From Candidatus Eisenbacteria bacterium (GTDB lineage Bacteria > Eisenbacteria > RBG-16-71-46 > SZUA-252): a stretch of 64,000 nucleotides of DNA. Positions 44,290-53,784 of this stretch are shown here, piece after piece. Both the position numbers and the translations under genes were made by a program. Below the pieces are notes generated by a model. The model was not told the origin of the DNA and made no database searches. It was given only the letters and a program-made list of their open reading frames with translations. Location: NCBI GenBank assembly GCA_005893275.1, contig VBOW01000021.1, forward strand, positions 1-64,000, written 5' to 3'. Numbering within the stretch: position 1 is the stretch's first letter; each line of letters starts with the position of its first letter.

Positions 44290-47200
44290 TCAGCGCAAGA
44301 GCGCCATTTTCCTTGAAAACGCGTTGGGTCCGATCGCGGCGCGGTAGAAATAGACGCCGGAGGAGACCGGCCGACCGTGGTCGTCGTGACCGTCCCAGCG
44401 AAACTCATAATAGCCGGGATCGAACGGCCGCGAAACCGGCGTCGAGACGAGGCGTCCGTGGACGTCGAAAATCTGGATGAGCACGGTCTGGGGGCGGGTC
44501 CCGGAGACCGCGTATCCGATCGACGTTGTCGGGTTGAAGGGGTTCGGTCGGTTCTGGCCGAGCCAGGAGCGTTTCCATAGGAGCGGCGGCCCCGGCGGCC
44601 CGTCGCCCGGCGGCACGGAATCGACCGCCGTGAGCACCGGGAAGGTGGCGAGCCCCGTCCTCCAGTTGTCGTGATGGAACATCGGCCAGGCCATCCCGCT
44701 CGAGAGGAACATCCCGGGATAGCGCCACGCGTGCACGGCGCGGTCCCACCCGGCGAGCACGATATCGGTGGCACCGTCCAGATCGACGTCCCAGATGGCG
44801 GGCGTGCTGCGCGCTTCGGCGCCGATCTCGATCGGGAAACCGCTCACGGCCGTGCCGTCCGCGTGAAACGCGTAGAGCCTCCGGTCTTCCGCGCCGATCA
44901 GGATCTCGAGCGACCCGTCGCCGTCAAGATCGGCCACCGCGGGAGAGGCCTCCGTCGCGGCGCCGACCGTCAGGTTGGAGAATCCGGGCAGGACGTTGCC
45001 CCCGGGATCCCATGCCATGACACGGCCGTCCGTACCGCATGCGACCACATCGAAACGCGGATCCCCCAGAGGCGCGAGGAGCCGCGCCAGGACCGGGGAG
45101 GGCACGCGTCCGTTTCCGGGTGTCAGCTCGAGAGGCCGGGGCCACCCGGGCGCCCGCTGCCCCGACGCGGTGAGCACGTAGACGCTGTCGTTGGCGGAGC
45201 CGAACACCACCTCGAGCCCTCCTCCGGGAATCACGTCGCCGATGGCCGGCGAGGAGCTGGCGAGACCGCTGACCGCCACGTCCCACACCGTGGAAGAATC
45301 GGCGTGGATCGCGTAGACGTGTCCCGCCGAGGTGCCGAAGACGATCTCGCGCACGCCGTCACCGCCCAGATCCGCGATCGCGGGAGACGAGATCACGCTC
45401 CCCTGAGGCGTGAACAGGACCCCGCTCGCCCCGCGCACCGGAGCCCCGTTCGCGTGCCACGCATAGACCTTGTTCGTGTTCGAGCCGATCACGATTTCGG
45501 GTTTGCCGTCTCCATCGATGTCCCCCACCGCGGGGGTCGACCAGAAGGGGGCGCCCCCCTTCCTGGGCCAGCCCGAGGCCATGGTCCCGTTCGCGTGCCA
45601 AACCGCAACACTCGAGTCGTTCCAGGAAGCGGCGATGATTTCGGGGACGCCGTCGAAATCCAGGTCCGCCGCCGCGGGGGAGGAAGGAATGTGGTGGAGA
45701 GCCGTGCTGAAGATTCCGGACGTGACGGGGTTCAAATCCCCGTCGATCCAGTCGGTGCCGTCCGGCCGGAACACGTACAGGTACTCCGCGCCGACCAGAA
45801 TCTCCGGTCGCGAATCCCCGTTGAGATCGGCCAGACAGACGTTCGAGGATGTCGCTTCCCCCAGGGTCTCCGGCCAGCCGACGAGCGACGGCGGGTTGGT
45901 GCTCACGATGAGCGGCGCGGAGCGCGCGCCTTCGTTCCCGCCCGAATCCACCGCGGTGACCGCATAGCGATACCGCGTGAGCGGCGGCAGCCCCGGATCC
46001 TCGTACGAGGACACGCGGCGGACCGGGACCGGCGTGAGAAGCGCGAGCGGGCTTCCATTGTCGAGGGCGCGGTAGATCCGATAGCCCGACCCGTCGCCGG
46101 CCGCGACCGGGTCCCACGCTATCCTGACACGGTCCGATCCAGGAATCTCGGCCTTGAGCCCCACGGGCGAAGCCGGGGCGGTGTGGTCGACCGCGAAGGT
46201 TGAGGAGTGGAAGTACGCGTCATCGACGCGGAGATCGAACAGCCGTCCCGCGGGCACGACCGCTCCCGAGCGGATTCGCACCGAGGCGCTCGTGCCCGTG
46301 GCCCCGGGAAGGATGTCCGCCACGCTCGCAACCGAATCGAGAACGGTGATCCCCGCCGCCGGGGTTCTCGCGTGGACCGAGAGGCCCCGTCCCCGGCCGC
46401 TTCCCTCGTTCGCGATCGTGAAGCGGTAGACCACGGTTTCGTTCGGATCGACGAGCCCGTTCCCGTTTCCGCCGGCGGCGGGGCTGTCGTCGAATCCATT
46501 GGACGCGAGGAGGAGCGAGGCCGCGCCGACCGCGATCGGCACGTCGGTCGTGTCGGTTCGGACGCCGTCGCGCACGATCACGCGGAGCCGTTCCCCTCGG
46601 GAGGCTCCCGGAACCGCGAGCGCGCGGATGCGAAGGCTGTCGGGGAGGGTCGCCTGGGCGCCGGCACCGAGCGCGGGGAGCGAAGCGGCGCCTTGCAGCA
46701 CGGTGAGACCGCTCGTCAGCGCCGAGAGCGCGACCGTGACCGGCCCCGCCGCGCCCCCGGTTCCCGCGTTCTTCACGCTTCCCTGGAGCGCGAACGCCTC
46801 GCCGGCATCGGCACAGCCGTCCCCGTCTCCACCGACCGAATCCCGCACGCCGACGTTCAGGAGCGTGAAATGCGCCGGTGCGTCCGCGGTGACGGTAAGC
46901 GAGTCGAGGAAAGGAAGACGGCCCGGGGCGGTCACGGCGAGCGAGAATTTGCCGGTGCTTCCCGGGTGAAACAGCACGGTCGCGTGTCCGGCGGCGTCGG
47001 TGAAGGCCGGCCGGTAATCTTCTCCCTGTTTCCAAGCCACCACCAGCGCCGACTCGACCGGCGCGCCGGATGCGAGCACGGTCACGGTGAATCGGCCCAC
47101 GCTCAGCGTCACGCTGGAAGGCCGCGTCACCGCAAGGGACGTGGGAGGGCAACGCCAGAGCGGAATCGCGGGATCTCCCAGGAGAACCGTCTCGAAATAG

Positions 47201-48489
47201 CCCCAACGCTCCTGGGTCTCGCTTCGGGCCTGAGGCAGGAGCGCCGCACGCGCGTTCTCGACCGCTTCGCCGAGCGTCGTCGGCGCGCCGGTCTCGAGAT
47301 AATCGGTCAGACGGGTCGAGATGGTGTAGCTCACGCCGGGCCAGGCCTCCCGGGTCGCGCCCACGTACGCGAGCGCTCCTCCCGCCGGATTCCGGACGAC
47401 CTCCTCGGCCACGCATTCGTAATCCACAGCCGCCGAGGAGCAATTCGAGGAGATCCAGAGCGGGAGGGAGTCCCCGTTCGCGAGCGTCGCCAGGTCGGGC
47501 ATCGTGAGATTCTCGCTCCCGATGGAGAGCTGCGAGCGCGCTCCGTGTCCGATGTGATTCACGATGCCGTATCCTCGCCCGAGGGCGGCCAGGGTGGCGG
47601 CCTTGGTGAGCGGCATCGCGCCGGGATAGGCGTTCACGTTCTCATAGTAGCGATCGACCCTGGCGCAGGCCGGCGCGCGCACCTTGAGCGATTCCCCCTG
47701 CACCGCGCCATCCACCGAGATGAGCTGCCCCGGCTGCCACGCGTACGGGAAGAGCACCTCGGCGAGGATCAGATGCTTCGAGAGCGGCGGCGCGAGCGGG
47801 TTGGTTGCGTAGCGGAGCGCTTTCGAGACCAAGACCTGAGCTTCCGACCGCGTGGCGGCGGAAAGCCTGCCCACCGCGATGTCGGGGTTCATGTCGAGGC
47901 TGTCGGCCACCTCCCCGTAGATTCCGTCTCCGTTTCCATCCCACGTCCCGTCCAGATCCGCGTAGTAGGCGTCGCTCGGGATGTCGATCGTTTGGGAGAA
48001 ATTCGCGCGGGCGTAGCGCATCGGAATCGCGTCGTGGTCGCCGGCGAGCACGGCCCAGCGGGTCCCCCAGAGACGGTGGGCCGCCTGGATGAAGCTTCGG
48101 ATGGCCTGCGCGAGGTCGTTCGAGCGGGGGTCTGCGGCGCGGACGGTAGAAAGATTGCGAACCACGGTCGCGATGCCGGTCCGGGTGTGGTAGTCCGCGA
48201 GCTTCTGGTAGATGTCCGCGAGCGAATCGGGGGCGACGATCACGCAGTCCACGGGAGAGCCGAGACCCGACGGCTGGGTGGTTGGAAGAAACGGGGCGGC
48301 GCGCCGCGGATCCGGCGCCGCCCGCGGCACCCTCGGAGGAAGCTGGGCCCGCGCCGCGGTCGCCAGGGCCAAGATCAGGCAGGCGGCGAGCGGCGCCCCG
48401 AGCCTGATCGGTCCGACGAGCCGGCGGCACACCGCGGACCGGCGCGAACCAAGCCTGATACGGGGCTTGAGCCCCTGAGGATAAGCCAT
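44290..48489 (-). CDS. Secreted gingipain-family (C25) cysteine peptidase with FG-GAP repeats and FlgD-like C-terminus
   Basis: The product is 1399 residues with an export signal (LGAPLAACLILALATAARAQ). The C25 catalytic domain covers about 55-450. The dyad is His315 in NHIGHG and Cys350 in SSNCSS, a spacing close to that in Porphyromonas gingipains. Ig-like and fibronectin-like domains follow (about 455-860), then about eight FG-GAP/VCBS-type repeats of the form GDIDGDGKPEIVIG (about 865-1250), and the FlgD module (NRPNPFNPTTSIGY) ending KMALLR. It has its own promoter candidate. The ATG at 48489 has no clear binding site; a GTG at 48432 is an alternative. A surface or secreted protease is likely. 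Confidence 0.9.
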   Translation of the reverse strand: MAYPQGLKPRIRLGSRRSAVCRRLVGPIRLGAPLAACLILALATAARAQLPPRVPRAAPDPRRAAPFLPTTQPSGLGSPVDCVIVAPDSLADIYQKLADYHTRTGIATVVRNLSTVRAADPRSNDLAQAIRSFIQAAHRLWGTRWAVLAGDHDAIPMRYARANFSQTIDIPSDAYYADLDGTWDGNGDGIYGEVADSLDMNPDIAVGRLSAATRSEAQVLVSKALRYATNPLAPPLSKHLILAEVLFPYAWQPGQLISVDGAVQGESLKVRAPACARVDRYYENVNAYPGAMPLTKAATLAALGRGYGIVNHIGHGARSQLSIGSENLTMPDLATLANGDSLPLWISSNCSSAAVDYECVAEEVVRNPAGGALAYVGATREAWPGVSYTISTRLTDYLETGAPTTLGEAVENARAALLPQARSETQERWGYFETVLLGDPAIPLWRCPPTSLAVTRPSSVTLSVGRFTVTVLASGAPVESALVVAWKQGEDYRPAFTDAAGHATVLFHPGSTGKFSLAVTAPGRLPFLDSLTVTADAPAHFTLLNVGVRDSVGGDGDGCADAGEAFALQGSVKNAGTGGAAGPVTVALSALTSGLTVLQGAASLPALGAGAQATLPDSLRIRALAVPGASRGERLRVIVRDGVRTDTTDVPIAVGAASLLLASNGFDDSPAAGGNGNGLVDPNETVVYRFTIANEGSGRGRGLSVHARTPAAGITVLDSVASVADILPGATGTSASVRIRSGAVVPAGRLFDLRVDDAYFHSSTFAVDHTAPASPVGLKAEIPGSDRVRIAWDPVAAGDGSGYRIYRALDNGSPLALLTPVPVRRVSSYEDPGLPPLTRYRYAVTAVDSGGNEGARSAPLIVSTNPPSLVGWPETLGEATSSNVCLADLNGDSRPEILVGAEYLYVFRPDGTDWIDGDLNPVTSGIFSTALHHIPSSPAAADLDFDGVPEIIAASWNDSSVAVWHANGTMASGWPRKGGAPFWSTPAVGDIDGDGKPEIVIGSNTNKVYAWHANGAPVRGASGVLFTPQGSVISSPAIADLGGDGVREIVFGTSAGHVYAIHADSSTVWDVAVSGLASSSPAIGDVIPGGGLEVVFGSANDSVYVLTASGQRAPGWPRPLELTPGNGRVPSPVLARLLAPLGDPRFDVVACGTDGRVMAWDPGGNVLPGFSNLTVGAATEASPAVADLDGDGSLEILIGAEDRRLYAFHADGTAVSGFPIEIGAEARSTPAIWDVDLDGATDIVLAGWDRAVHAWRYPGMFLSSGMAWPMFHHDNWRTGLATFPVLTAVDSVPPGDGPPGPPLLWKRSWLGQNRPNPFNPTTSIGYAVSGTRPQTVLIQIFDVHGRLVSTPVSRPFDPGYYEFRWDGHDDHGRPVSSGVYFYRAAIGPNAFSRKMALLR

Positions 48490-50162
48490 TGAATGTACGA
48501 TGCTTGTCGCCTCGGCGAAGCGCGAAGGTGAGCGGTCTTCCCCGCGTCAGTATACGCCCCCGACGCGCCCCGGGCAATGGGCCCGCGACGGCCCACGCCC
48601 CCGGACCGGGCGATGCGAACCCGGGTCCGGTCCACGACCTTCCAATCGATGGCGTAGACCGAGTAGTAGTAGGTTCCCGGACGCGTAATCCCGAGGTTCG
48701 GAATCTCACGCGCGAAGATGAACCGGTAGGGACTGGTTTCATCGCCTCCGTCGGCGAGCCTTGCTCGCACGGCGTGTCGATCGATGAGGTAATCCGGCCT
48801 TCCCGCTTTCTCGAAGAGGAGCCGCCGAACCACCGCGTCGTACCCCTCGCGCACGACGACCGGCGCGATCTCCGGGGTGACGAGTCCATACAGATCCAGG
48901 ACGGGGCGATCGGAGTAGTACCCGAACGCGCCGATGTCGGGGACCGCGAAGGAGGCGCCGGGCGGCGTCCGGTCCCGCGCCCAGATTCCGATCGAGACCA
49001 AGGACGCCCGCAATCCGCGCGTGTGCGCCCGCGTGCTCGGCACGCCCACGAGGCAGGTGAAGAGCGCGTTTTGCAGCGTGAACGCGCAGAGAAAAACGGG
49101 TAGCGCCAGCGCGTATCGCCTCGGGGCGCTGGTGGCGACCACCCATCTCAGCGATGCCATGCCCAGGAGGAGCACGCACGGAGTCGCCGGGAGTAGGTAC
49201 CGCGACACAACCTGCACGCCCCCGAGGGCGAAGGTCAGGATCAGGAGCGCGGGCCACGCGGCGCAAACGCTCCAAAAGAGGCGCCGCCCGCGCGTCCCCG
49301 GAAGCGCCGTCGAGCGGCTTCCGAACGCGAGGACCAAGACAAAGAGCGCGAGGGGTAGCGCGTCGGTCACAAGCTCGATTTGGAAGGCGGCATGAATCGC
49401 CGCGATCGCGAGCCCGGGCCTGACCCACGCCCCCGACTTCGCGGCCGCGGTGTTGGGGAGCACCGTATGAAACCATCCCCACGCGGTGACGAGCCAGGGC
49501 AGGAGGACGAGCGAGACTCCCCCGAGGAGCTCGACCGCGCGGCGGAAGCCCCGTTCGGCGCCCGCCCACACGGCGAGGAGCCCGAGCGCCGCGAGGAGGT
49601 GGCATTCGGGTCGCGCGAGGGAGGCGAGGCCGAGCGCCATCCCGGTTCCCCACCCCGGTCGGCCCTGGAGCAGAATGCCCGCGAGCCCGTAGAGCGCCAG
49701 CGCGACGCACGCGGTCGCGAGCGGCGATTCCATCCCGGAGAGGGCCCATCGCATGGCCCACGCGTGCGCCGCGATGAGAAGGCCCAGCCCGAGCGAGGTC
49801 CACTCGTCCCATCCGAGCCTTCTTCCGATCCGCGTCAAGAGCCAGACCGTGAGCACGTGGAATACCGCGCCGTACGCCTTCGCGACCCAGGCGAGCGCCG
49901 GCATCCACGAGGCGTCGCGCGGCGCGGCGGCCTCCATCGGAAGGACCTTACCCGTGAGCGCAAGGAGGAACACCCAGAGCGGGCTGGTCGCGCCGTAGGT
50001 GGGCTCGCCCGCGTTGAACGAAAATCCTTTGCCCTGGACGAGGTGTTTCGCGAATTGGAGGTAGATGAAGGAATCGTCGGTCAGGTAGCCGATGAACGGC
50101 ACGAGCGAGGCGGCGGCGGCCGCGAGGAGCAGAAGCGGGAGCGCGCGAGATCGCGCGTTCAC
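48375..50162 (-). CDS. GT-C family membrane glycosyltransferase
   Basis: Polytopic inner-membrane protein of 595 residues with about ten to twelve helices. The first periplasmic loop holds the GT-C-type acidic motif YLTDDSFIYLQFAKHLVQGKG followed by YGATSPLW (first motif shown from LTDDSFIYLQF), resembling AftB/PMT-like enzymes that use polyprenyl-phosphate sugars. I chose the GTG at 50162, which sits 8 bases after GAG and just after the tkt stop. The last 80 residues are Arg/Ser/Gly-rich, unlike the family, and overlap both the promoter and start of the C25 gene; they may be read-through of a lost stop. Acceptor unknown. Confidence 0.82.
   Translation of the reverse strand: MNARSRALPLLLLAAAAASLVPFIGYLTDDSFIYLQFAKHLVQGKGFSFNAGEPTYGATSPLWVFLLALTGKVLPMEAAAPRDASWMPALAWVAKAYGAVFHVLTVWLLTRIGRRLGWDEWTSLGLGLLIAAHAWAMRWALSGMESPLATACVALALYGLAGILLQGRPGWGTGMALGLASLARPECHLLAALGLLAVWAGAERGFRRAVELLGGVSLVLLPWLVTAWGWFHTVLPNTAAAKSGAWVRPGLAIAAIHAAFQIELVTDALPLALFVLVLAFGSRSTALPGTRGRRLFWSVCAAWPALLILTFALGGVQVVSRYLLPATPCVLLLGMASLRWVVATSAPRRYALALPVFLCAFTLQNALFTCLVGVPSTRAHTRGLRASLVSIGIWARDRTPPGASFAVPDIGAFGYYSDRPVLDLYGLVTPEIAPVVVREGYDAVVRRLLFEKAGRPDYLIDRHAVRARLADGGDETSPYRFIFAREIPNLGITRPGTYYYSVYAIDWKVVDRTRVRIARSGGVGRRGPIARGASGAYTDAGKTAHLRASPRRQASYIQWLILRGSSPVSGLVRAGPRCAAGSSDRSGSGRRSPPA
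48549..48577 (-). promoter_or_regulatory. Candidate promoter for the C25 peptidase gene
   Basis: Minus strand TTGCCC (48577-48572), 17 bases, TATACT (48554-48549). It lies inside the odd C-terminal extension of the GT-C gene and would give a leader of about 53 bases to the ATG at 48489. Confidence 0.6.
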
Positions 50163-50169
50163 GAAACGC

Positions 50170-52200
50170 TCATGAACGTCCCAGCCAGCGTTGGACCGTC
50201 TCCACAACGGATTCGGGGGTGAATCCAAGGTGCTCCGCGATCGCGGACGCGGGGGCCGAGGCCCCGAATCGGTTCAGACCGATTCGGAGGCAGTCCAGGC
50301 CCAGGAGCTCACACCACGGTTCGGTGCGGGCGGCCTCGATCACGATGCGCCGAGTGCCGCTCGGGATCACCGCCTCCCGATAGGTTTCCGGCTCGGAGCG
50401 GAACGCTTCGACACACGGCATCGAGACGACGCGGGCTCGGGCTCCGTTCGACTCGAGGCGCTTTCGGGCCTCCTGGGCGAGCGGCACTTCGGATCCGGTC
50501 GCGACGATCACGAGATCCGGCGATCCCCCCTTCGCGTCCTCCAGGACGTACCCGCCGCGCAGGATGTCCCGGCGGTCGAATCCATCGCGTCGTATGACGG
50601 GCTTGAGCTTTTGACGTGTGAGCACGAGCGCGGTGGGGCCTCGTTCCCGGCCGATCGCGCGGGCCCAAGCCATCGCGGTCTCCAGCGCGTCCGCGGGACG
50701 CCACACCTCGAGCCCCGGGATCAGCCGCAGCGACGGGAGGTGCTCGACCGGCTGGTGGGTGGGGCCGTCCTCTCCCAAGAACACGCTGTCATGCGTGAAC
50801 ACGTAGATCACGCGGATCCCCATCAGGGCCGCGAGACGGATCGAAGGGCGCATGTAGTCGGAGAAAATGAGGAACGTGCCGAGGTAAGGAATGAAGGATC
50901 CGTAGAGCGACATCCCGTTTCCGATTCCGCCCATCGCGTGCTCACGGACTCCGAAGTGGAGGGTGCGCCCCGTGTAATTCACCGGCGCGCCGCAGGTGAG
51001 CCCCGCGGGGGAAACGTCGCCGCCTCCCTTGATTCCGGTCATCGTGGAAGGTTCGAGGTCGGCGGAGCCTCCGACCAAGGAAGGCACCGCCTTGGCGGCC
51101 GCCTGGATCACGTTGCCCGAGTGAACCCGCGTCGCGGCTTCCTGGAGCGGGGCGGCCGCGGAGAGGACCTCGTCGATATTCGGAGGAACGTGGCGCTTGA
51201 AGTACGCGTCCCAAACCACAGCGCCTGCCGCGTCCTCCCGCCGAAAGGCCTGGTAGCGCTTATCCCATTCCGCTCTCTCCTTCCTCTTCTCCTCGGCGAG
51301 CGCGTGGAAGTGCGCCCGCGCCTCCTCAGGGATGTAAAACGCCGGCGAGAGGGGCCAGCCCGCCCCCTCCTTCGCGCGGTTCAGCTCCTCTTCGCCCAGC
51401 GGCTCGCCGTGCGCCTTCGCGGTGCCCTGCTTTGTGGGCGCGCCCTTCGCGATGACCGTGCGGGCCACGATGAGCGACGGCCGCATCTCGTCGGCCACCG
51501 CGCGAAAGAGCGCCTGGTCCACATGGTCGCGGTCGTTCCCATCGACGACCTCGACGTGCCAACCGTACGCTTCGAACCTCCTCCCCACATCCTCACAGAA
51601 GGCGAGCGGGGTCGGCCCTTCGATCGAGACGCGATTGTCGTCGTAGAGATAGTTCAGGTTTCCGAGACCCCAGTGCCCCGCGAGCGAGGCGGCCTCGGAG
51701 GAAATTCCTTCCATCAGGTCCCCGTCGCTCACAATCCCAAAAATCCGGTGATTGAGGAGGTCTGAATGGCGCTTGAGTCTCGCCTGCATCATCCGCTGCG
51801 CGAGCGCCATGCCGACGCCGTTCGCGAAACCCTGGCCCAGCGGGCCGGTCGTCGCCTCGATGCCGGGCGCATGGCCGTACTCGGGATGGCCGGCGGTCTT
51901 CGAACCCCACTGGCGAAACCGCTGCAGCTCCTCCATCGGGAGATCGAATTCGAAAAGATGGAGGAGCGAATAAAGCAGCATCGACGCGTGCCCGGCGGAG
52001 AGCACGAACCGGTCGCGATTCGGCCACAGAGGATCGCCCGGATCGAATCTCATGTACTTCGCCCAGAGCACGTACGCCATATCCGCGGCGCCCATGGGAG
52101 CGCCGGGGTGTCCCGATTTCGCCTTCTCGACGGCGTCGGCCGCCAGGAACTTGATGGTGTTGACGCACAGCTGGGCTTGATCGACGGAAGTGGTGGGCAT
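50170..52200 (-). CDS. tkt: Transketolase
   Basis: Thiamine-diphosphate enzyme of the pentose phosphate pathway, moving two-carbon units between sugar phosphates. It has 676 residues. The N-terminal motif is KSGHPGAPMGAADMAYVLW, the ThDP motif is GDLMEGISSEAASLAGHWGL (GDG-type with Asn at NLNYLYDDN), and the transketolase signature is around LHFGVREHAMGGIGNGM and GEDGPTHQPVEHL. I chose the ATG at 52200 because GAGGTGCGC precedes it; a GTG two codons earlier is possible. It is followed by the GT-C gene. Confidence 0.97.
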   Translation of the reverse strand: MPTTSVDQAQLCVNTIKFLAADAVEKAKSGHPGAPMGAADMAYVLWAKYMRFDPGDPLWPNRDRFVLSAGHASMLLYSLLHLFEFDLPMEELQRFRQWGSKTAGHPEYGHAPGIEATTGPLGQGFANGVGMALAQRMMQARLKRHSDLLNHRIFGIVSDGDLMEGISSEAASLAGHWGLGNLNYLYDDNRVSIEGPTPLAFCEDVGRRFEAYGWHVEVVDGNDRDHVDQALFRAVADEMRPSLIVARTVIAKGAPTKQGTAKAHGEPLGEEELNRAKEGAGWPLSPAFYIPEEARAHFHALAEEKRKERAEWDKRYQAFRREDAAGAVVWDAYFKRHVPPNIDEVLSAAAPLQEAATRVHSGNVIQAAAKAVPSLVGGSADLEPSTMTGIKGGGDVSPAGLTCGAPVNYTGRTLHFGVREHAMGGIGNGMSLYGSFIPYLGTFLIFSDYMRPSIRLAALMGIRVIYVFTHDSVFLGEDGPTHQPVEHLPSLRLIPGLEVWRPADALETAMAWARAIGRERGPTALVLTRQKLKPVIRRDGFDRRDILRGGYVLEDAKGGSPDLVIVATGSEVPLAQEARKRLESNGARARVVSMPCVEAFRSEPETYREAVIPSGTRRIVIEAARTEPWCELLGLDCLRIGLNRFGASAPASAIAEHLGFTPESVVETVQRWLGRS

Positions 52201-52248
52201 GCGCACCTCGGTTTTCGCCTAATTTCCGGAACCGGCTCGGGATCGGGT

Positions 52249-52259
52249 GTTACTATAAC
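52249..52259. promoter_or_regulatory. Symmetric -10 element between divergent tkt and M48 genes
   Basis: The inverted repeat GTTA-CTA-TAAC offers TATAAC or TACTAT to the plus strand (M48 gene) and TATAGT to the minus strand (tkt). No good -35 is visible on either side. It resembles overlapping bidirectional -10 elements. Confidence 0.4.
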
Positions 52260-52305
52260 CGCGGACAGGGATTCGTCGCTACCACCTCGGCCATGGGAGA
52301 GAGAC

Positions 52306-53784
52306 ATGCCCCGATGCTCGTGCCGCGCGGTCGTTCTCGCGCCGGCCGCATTGCTCGCGGTTCTCGCGCTCGCACTCGGGGGCTGTGCGACCAATCCGGC
52401 CACCGGCAAGCGCCAGATCTCGCTGGTGAGCACGAGCAAGGAGCTGGAGATCGGGCGCGAATCCGATCCCGCCGTCGCGGCGGAATACGGTCTCTACGGA
52501 GACTCCACGGTGCAGCGCTACGTCGATTCCGTCGGACAGAGGCTCGGCTCGATCTCCCACCTGCCCACTCTGGGATGGCACTTCCGCGTTCTCGACAGCC
52601 CGGTCGTCAACGCGTTTGCGATTCCGGGGGGCTACATCTATATCACGCGCGGGATCCTCGCCTATTTGAATTCGGAAGCGCAGCTGGCCGGCGTCCTGGG
52701 CCACGAAATCGGCCACGTCACCGCGCGCCACAGCGCCCAGCAGATCACCCGCTCTCAGATCGCGGGCGTCGGCCTGCTCGTCGGGACGGTCTTCGTCGGA
52801 GCCCTCCGGCCCTACAGCGGGTTGGCGCAGGAGGGGCTCGGGCTTCTCTTCTTGAAATACAGCCGCGACAACGAAACCCAGGCGGACGAGCTGGGCGTGG
52901 GATACACGACCAAGGCGGGCTACGACCCACGCGAAATACCCGGCACCTACTCCATGCTGAAGCGCGTCTCGGAGCGCCAGGGAGAGCAGCTCCCCGGGTT
53001 TCTCTCGACGCATCCCGACCCCGGTGACCGCGAGATCCGCACGTCGCAGCTCGCGCAGGCGGCGGTCGCGGGTGGACGGCGGGATATCGTGATCCACGCG
53101 CCGAAGTACCGGGCCCGGATCAACGGGATCATTTTCGGAGACGACCCGCGCGGGGGCTTTTTCGTCGGGAATCGCTTCTATCACCCCGACCTCGGGATCG
53201 AGATGATCTTCCCCGACGGCTGGAAGACCCTCAACCAGCCGAGCTCGGTCAACGCCGTGAATCAGTCGCTGGGAGGCGCGATGGAGGTGACCCTCCAGCG
53301 GACGAAGGACAGCACGGCGACTCCGGAGCAGTACGTCCAATGGCTCACCCAGGAGAAAAAGATCCTGGATGCATCGGGCAGGTCGGAGAATTTCCGTGAT
53401 TACTCGGCCTGGATCGGGCAGGTGCTCGTGAGCGGCGAGGGTGGGAGACAGAGCCTCATCGCGGGATTCGTGCGCTATCGACCCGGTCAGTTCTTACAAG
53501 TACTTGGGTTCACACGCTCCCCGAACGATGTCGCGGCCGAGCAGGTTCTCGCCTCGATCCGGAGCATCGCCGCCCTCCGGGACCCGAGCAGGCTCAACGT
53601 GACCCCGGATCGCCTGGCAATCGTCACCGCCGACCGGCAGACGACCTTCGCCGACTTCGTGAACGGTCTGGGGCCCCAGGCCCTGAGCCTCGAGGAAACG
53701 GCGATTTTGAACAACATGCGCGCGACCGCGATCATTCCCGCCGGCACACCCGTCAAGATCGTCCGCAAAGGGCAGCATCCCTAG
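52306..53784 (+). CDS. M48-family zinc metallopeptidase lipoprotein
   Basis: The product is 492 residues. The signal peptide ends in the lipobox LALGGC, so it should be lipidated by Lgt and anchored in the envelope. The zinc motif is His133-Glu134-x2-His137 (GHEIGHVTARH), with the third ligand Glu in DNETQADELG. The C-terminal 240 residues form an extra domain (HPDLGIEMIFPDGWKTLNQ) and a final LysM-like segment (ADRQTTFADFVNGLG). Such YggG/LoiP-like proteases degrade misfolded envelope proteins. GGGAGAGAGAC precedes the ATG. Longer upstream readings run antisense through tkt and are not credible. Confidence 0.94.
   Translation: MPRCSCRAVVLAPAALLAVLALALGGCATNPATGKRQISLVSTSKELEIGRESDPAVAAEYGLYGDSTVQRYVDSVGQRLGSISHLPTLGWHFRVLDSPVVNAFAIPGGYIYITRGILAYLNSEAQLAGVLGHEIGHVTARHSAQQITRSQIAGVGLLVGTVFVGALRPYSGLAQEGLGLLFLKYSRDNETQADELGVGYTTKAGYDPREIPGTYSMLKRVSERQGEQLPGFLSTHPDPGDREIRTSQLAQAAVAGGRRDIVIHAPKYRARINGIIFGDDPRGGFFVGNRFYHPDLGIEMIFPDGWKTLNQPSSVNAVNQSLGGAMEVTLQRTKDSTATPEQYVQWLTQEKKILDASGRSENFRDYSAWIGQVLVSGEGGRQSLIAGFVRYRPGQFLQVLGFTRSPNDVAAEQVLASIRSIAALRDPSRLNVTPDRLAIVTADRQTTFADFVNGLGPQALSLEETAILNNMRATAIIPAGTPVKIVRKGQHP

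Noticed and set aside
46207-48492. 761-codon open frame on the plus strand
   Set aside because: Antisense to the C25 peptidase gene; the composition mirrors the real coding strand and no family motif is present.
51766-52305. 180-codon upstream extension of the M48 peptidase
   Set aside because: It lies antisense to tkt, while the ATG at 52306 has a binding site, a signal peptide and a lipobox.
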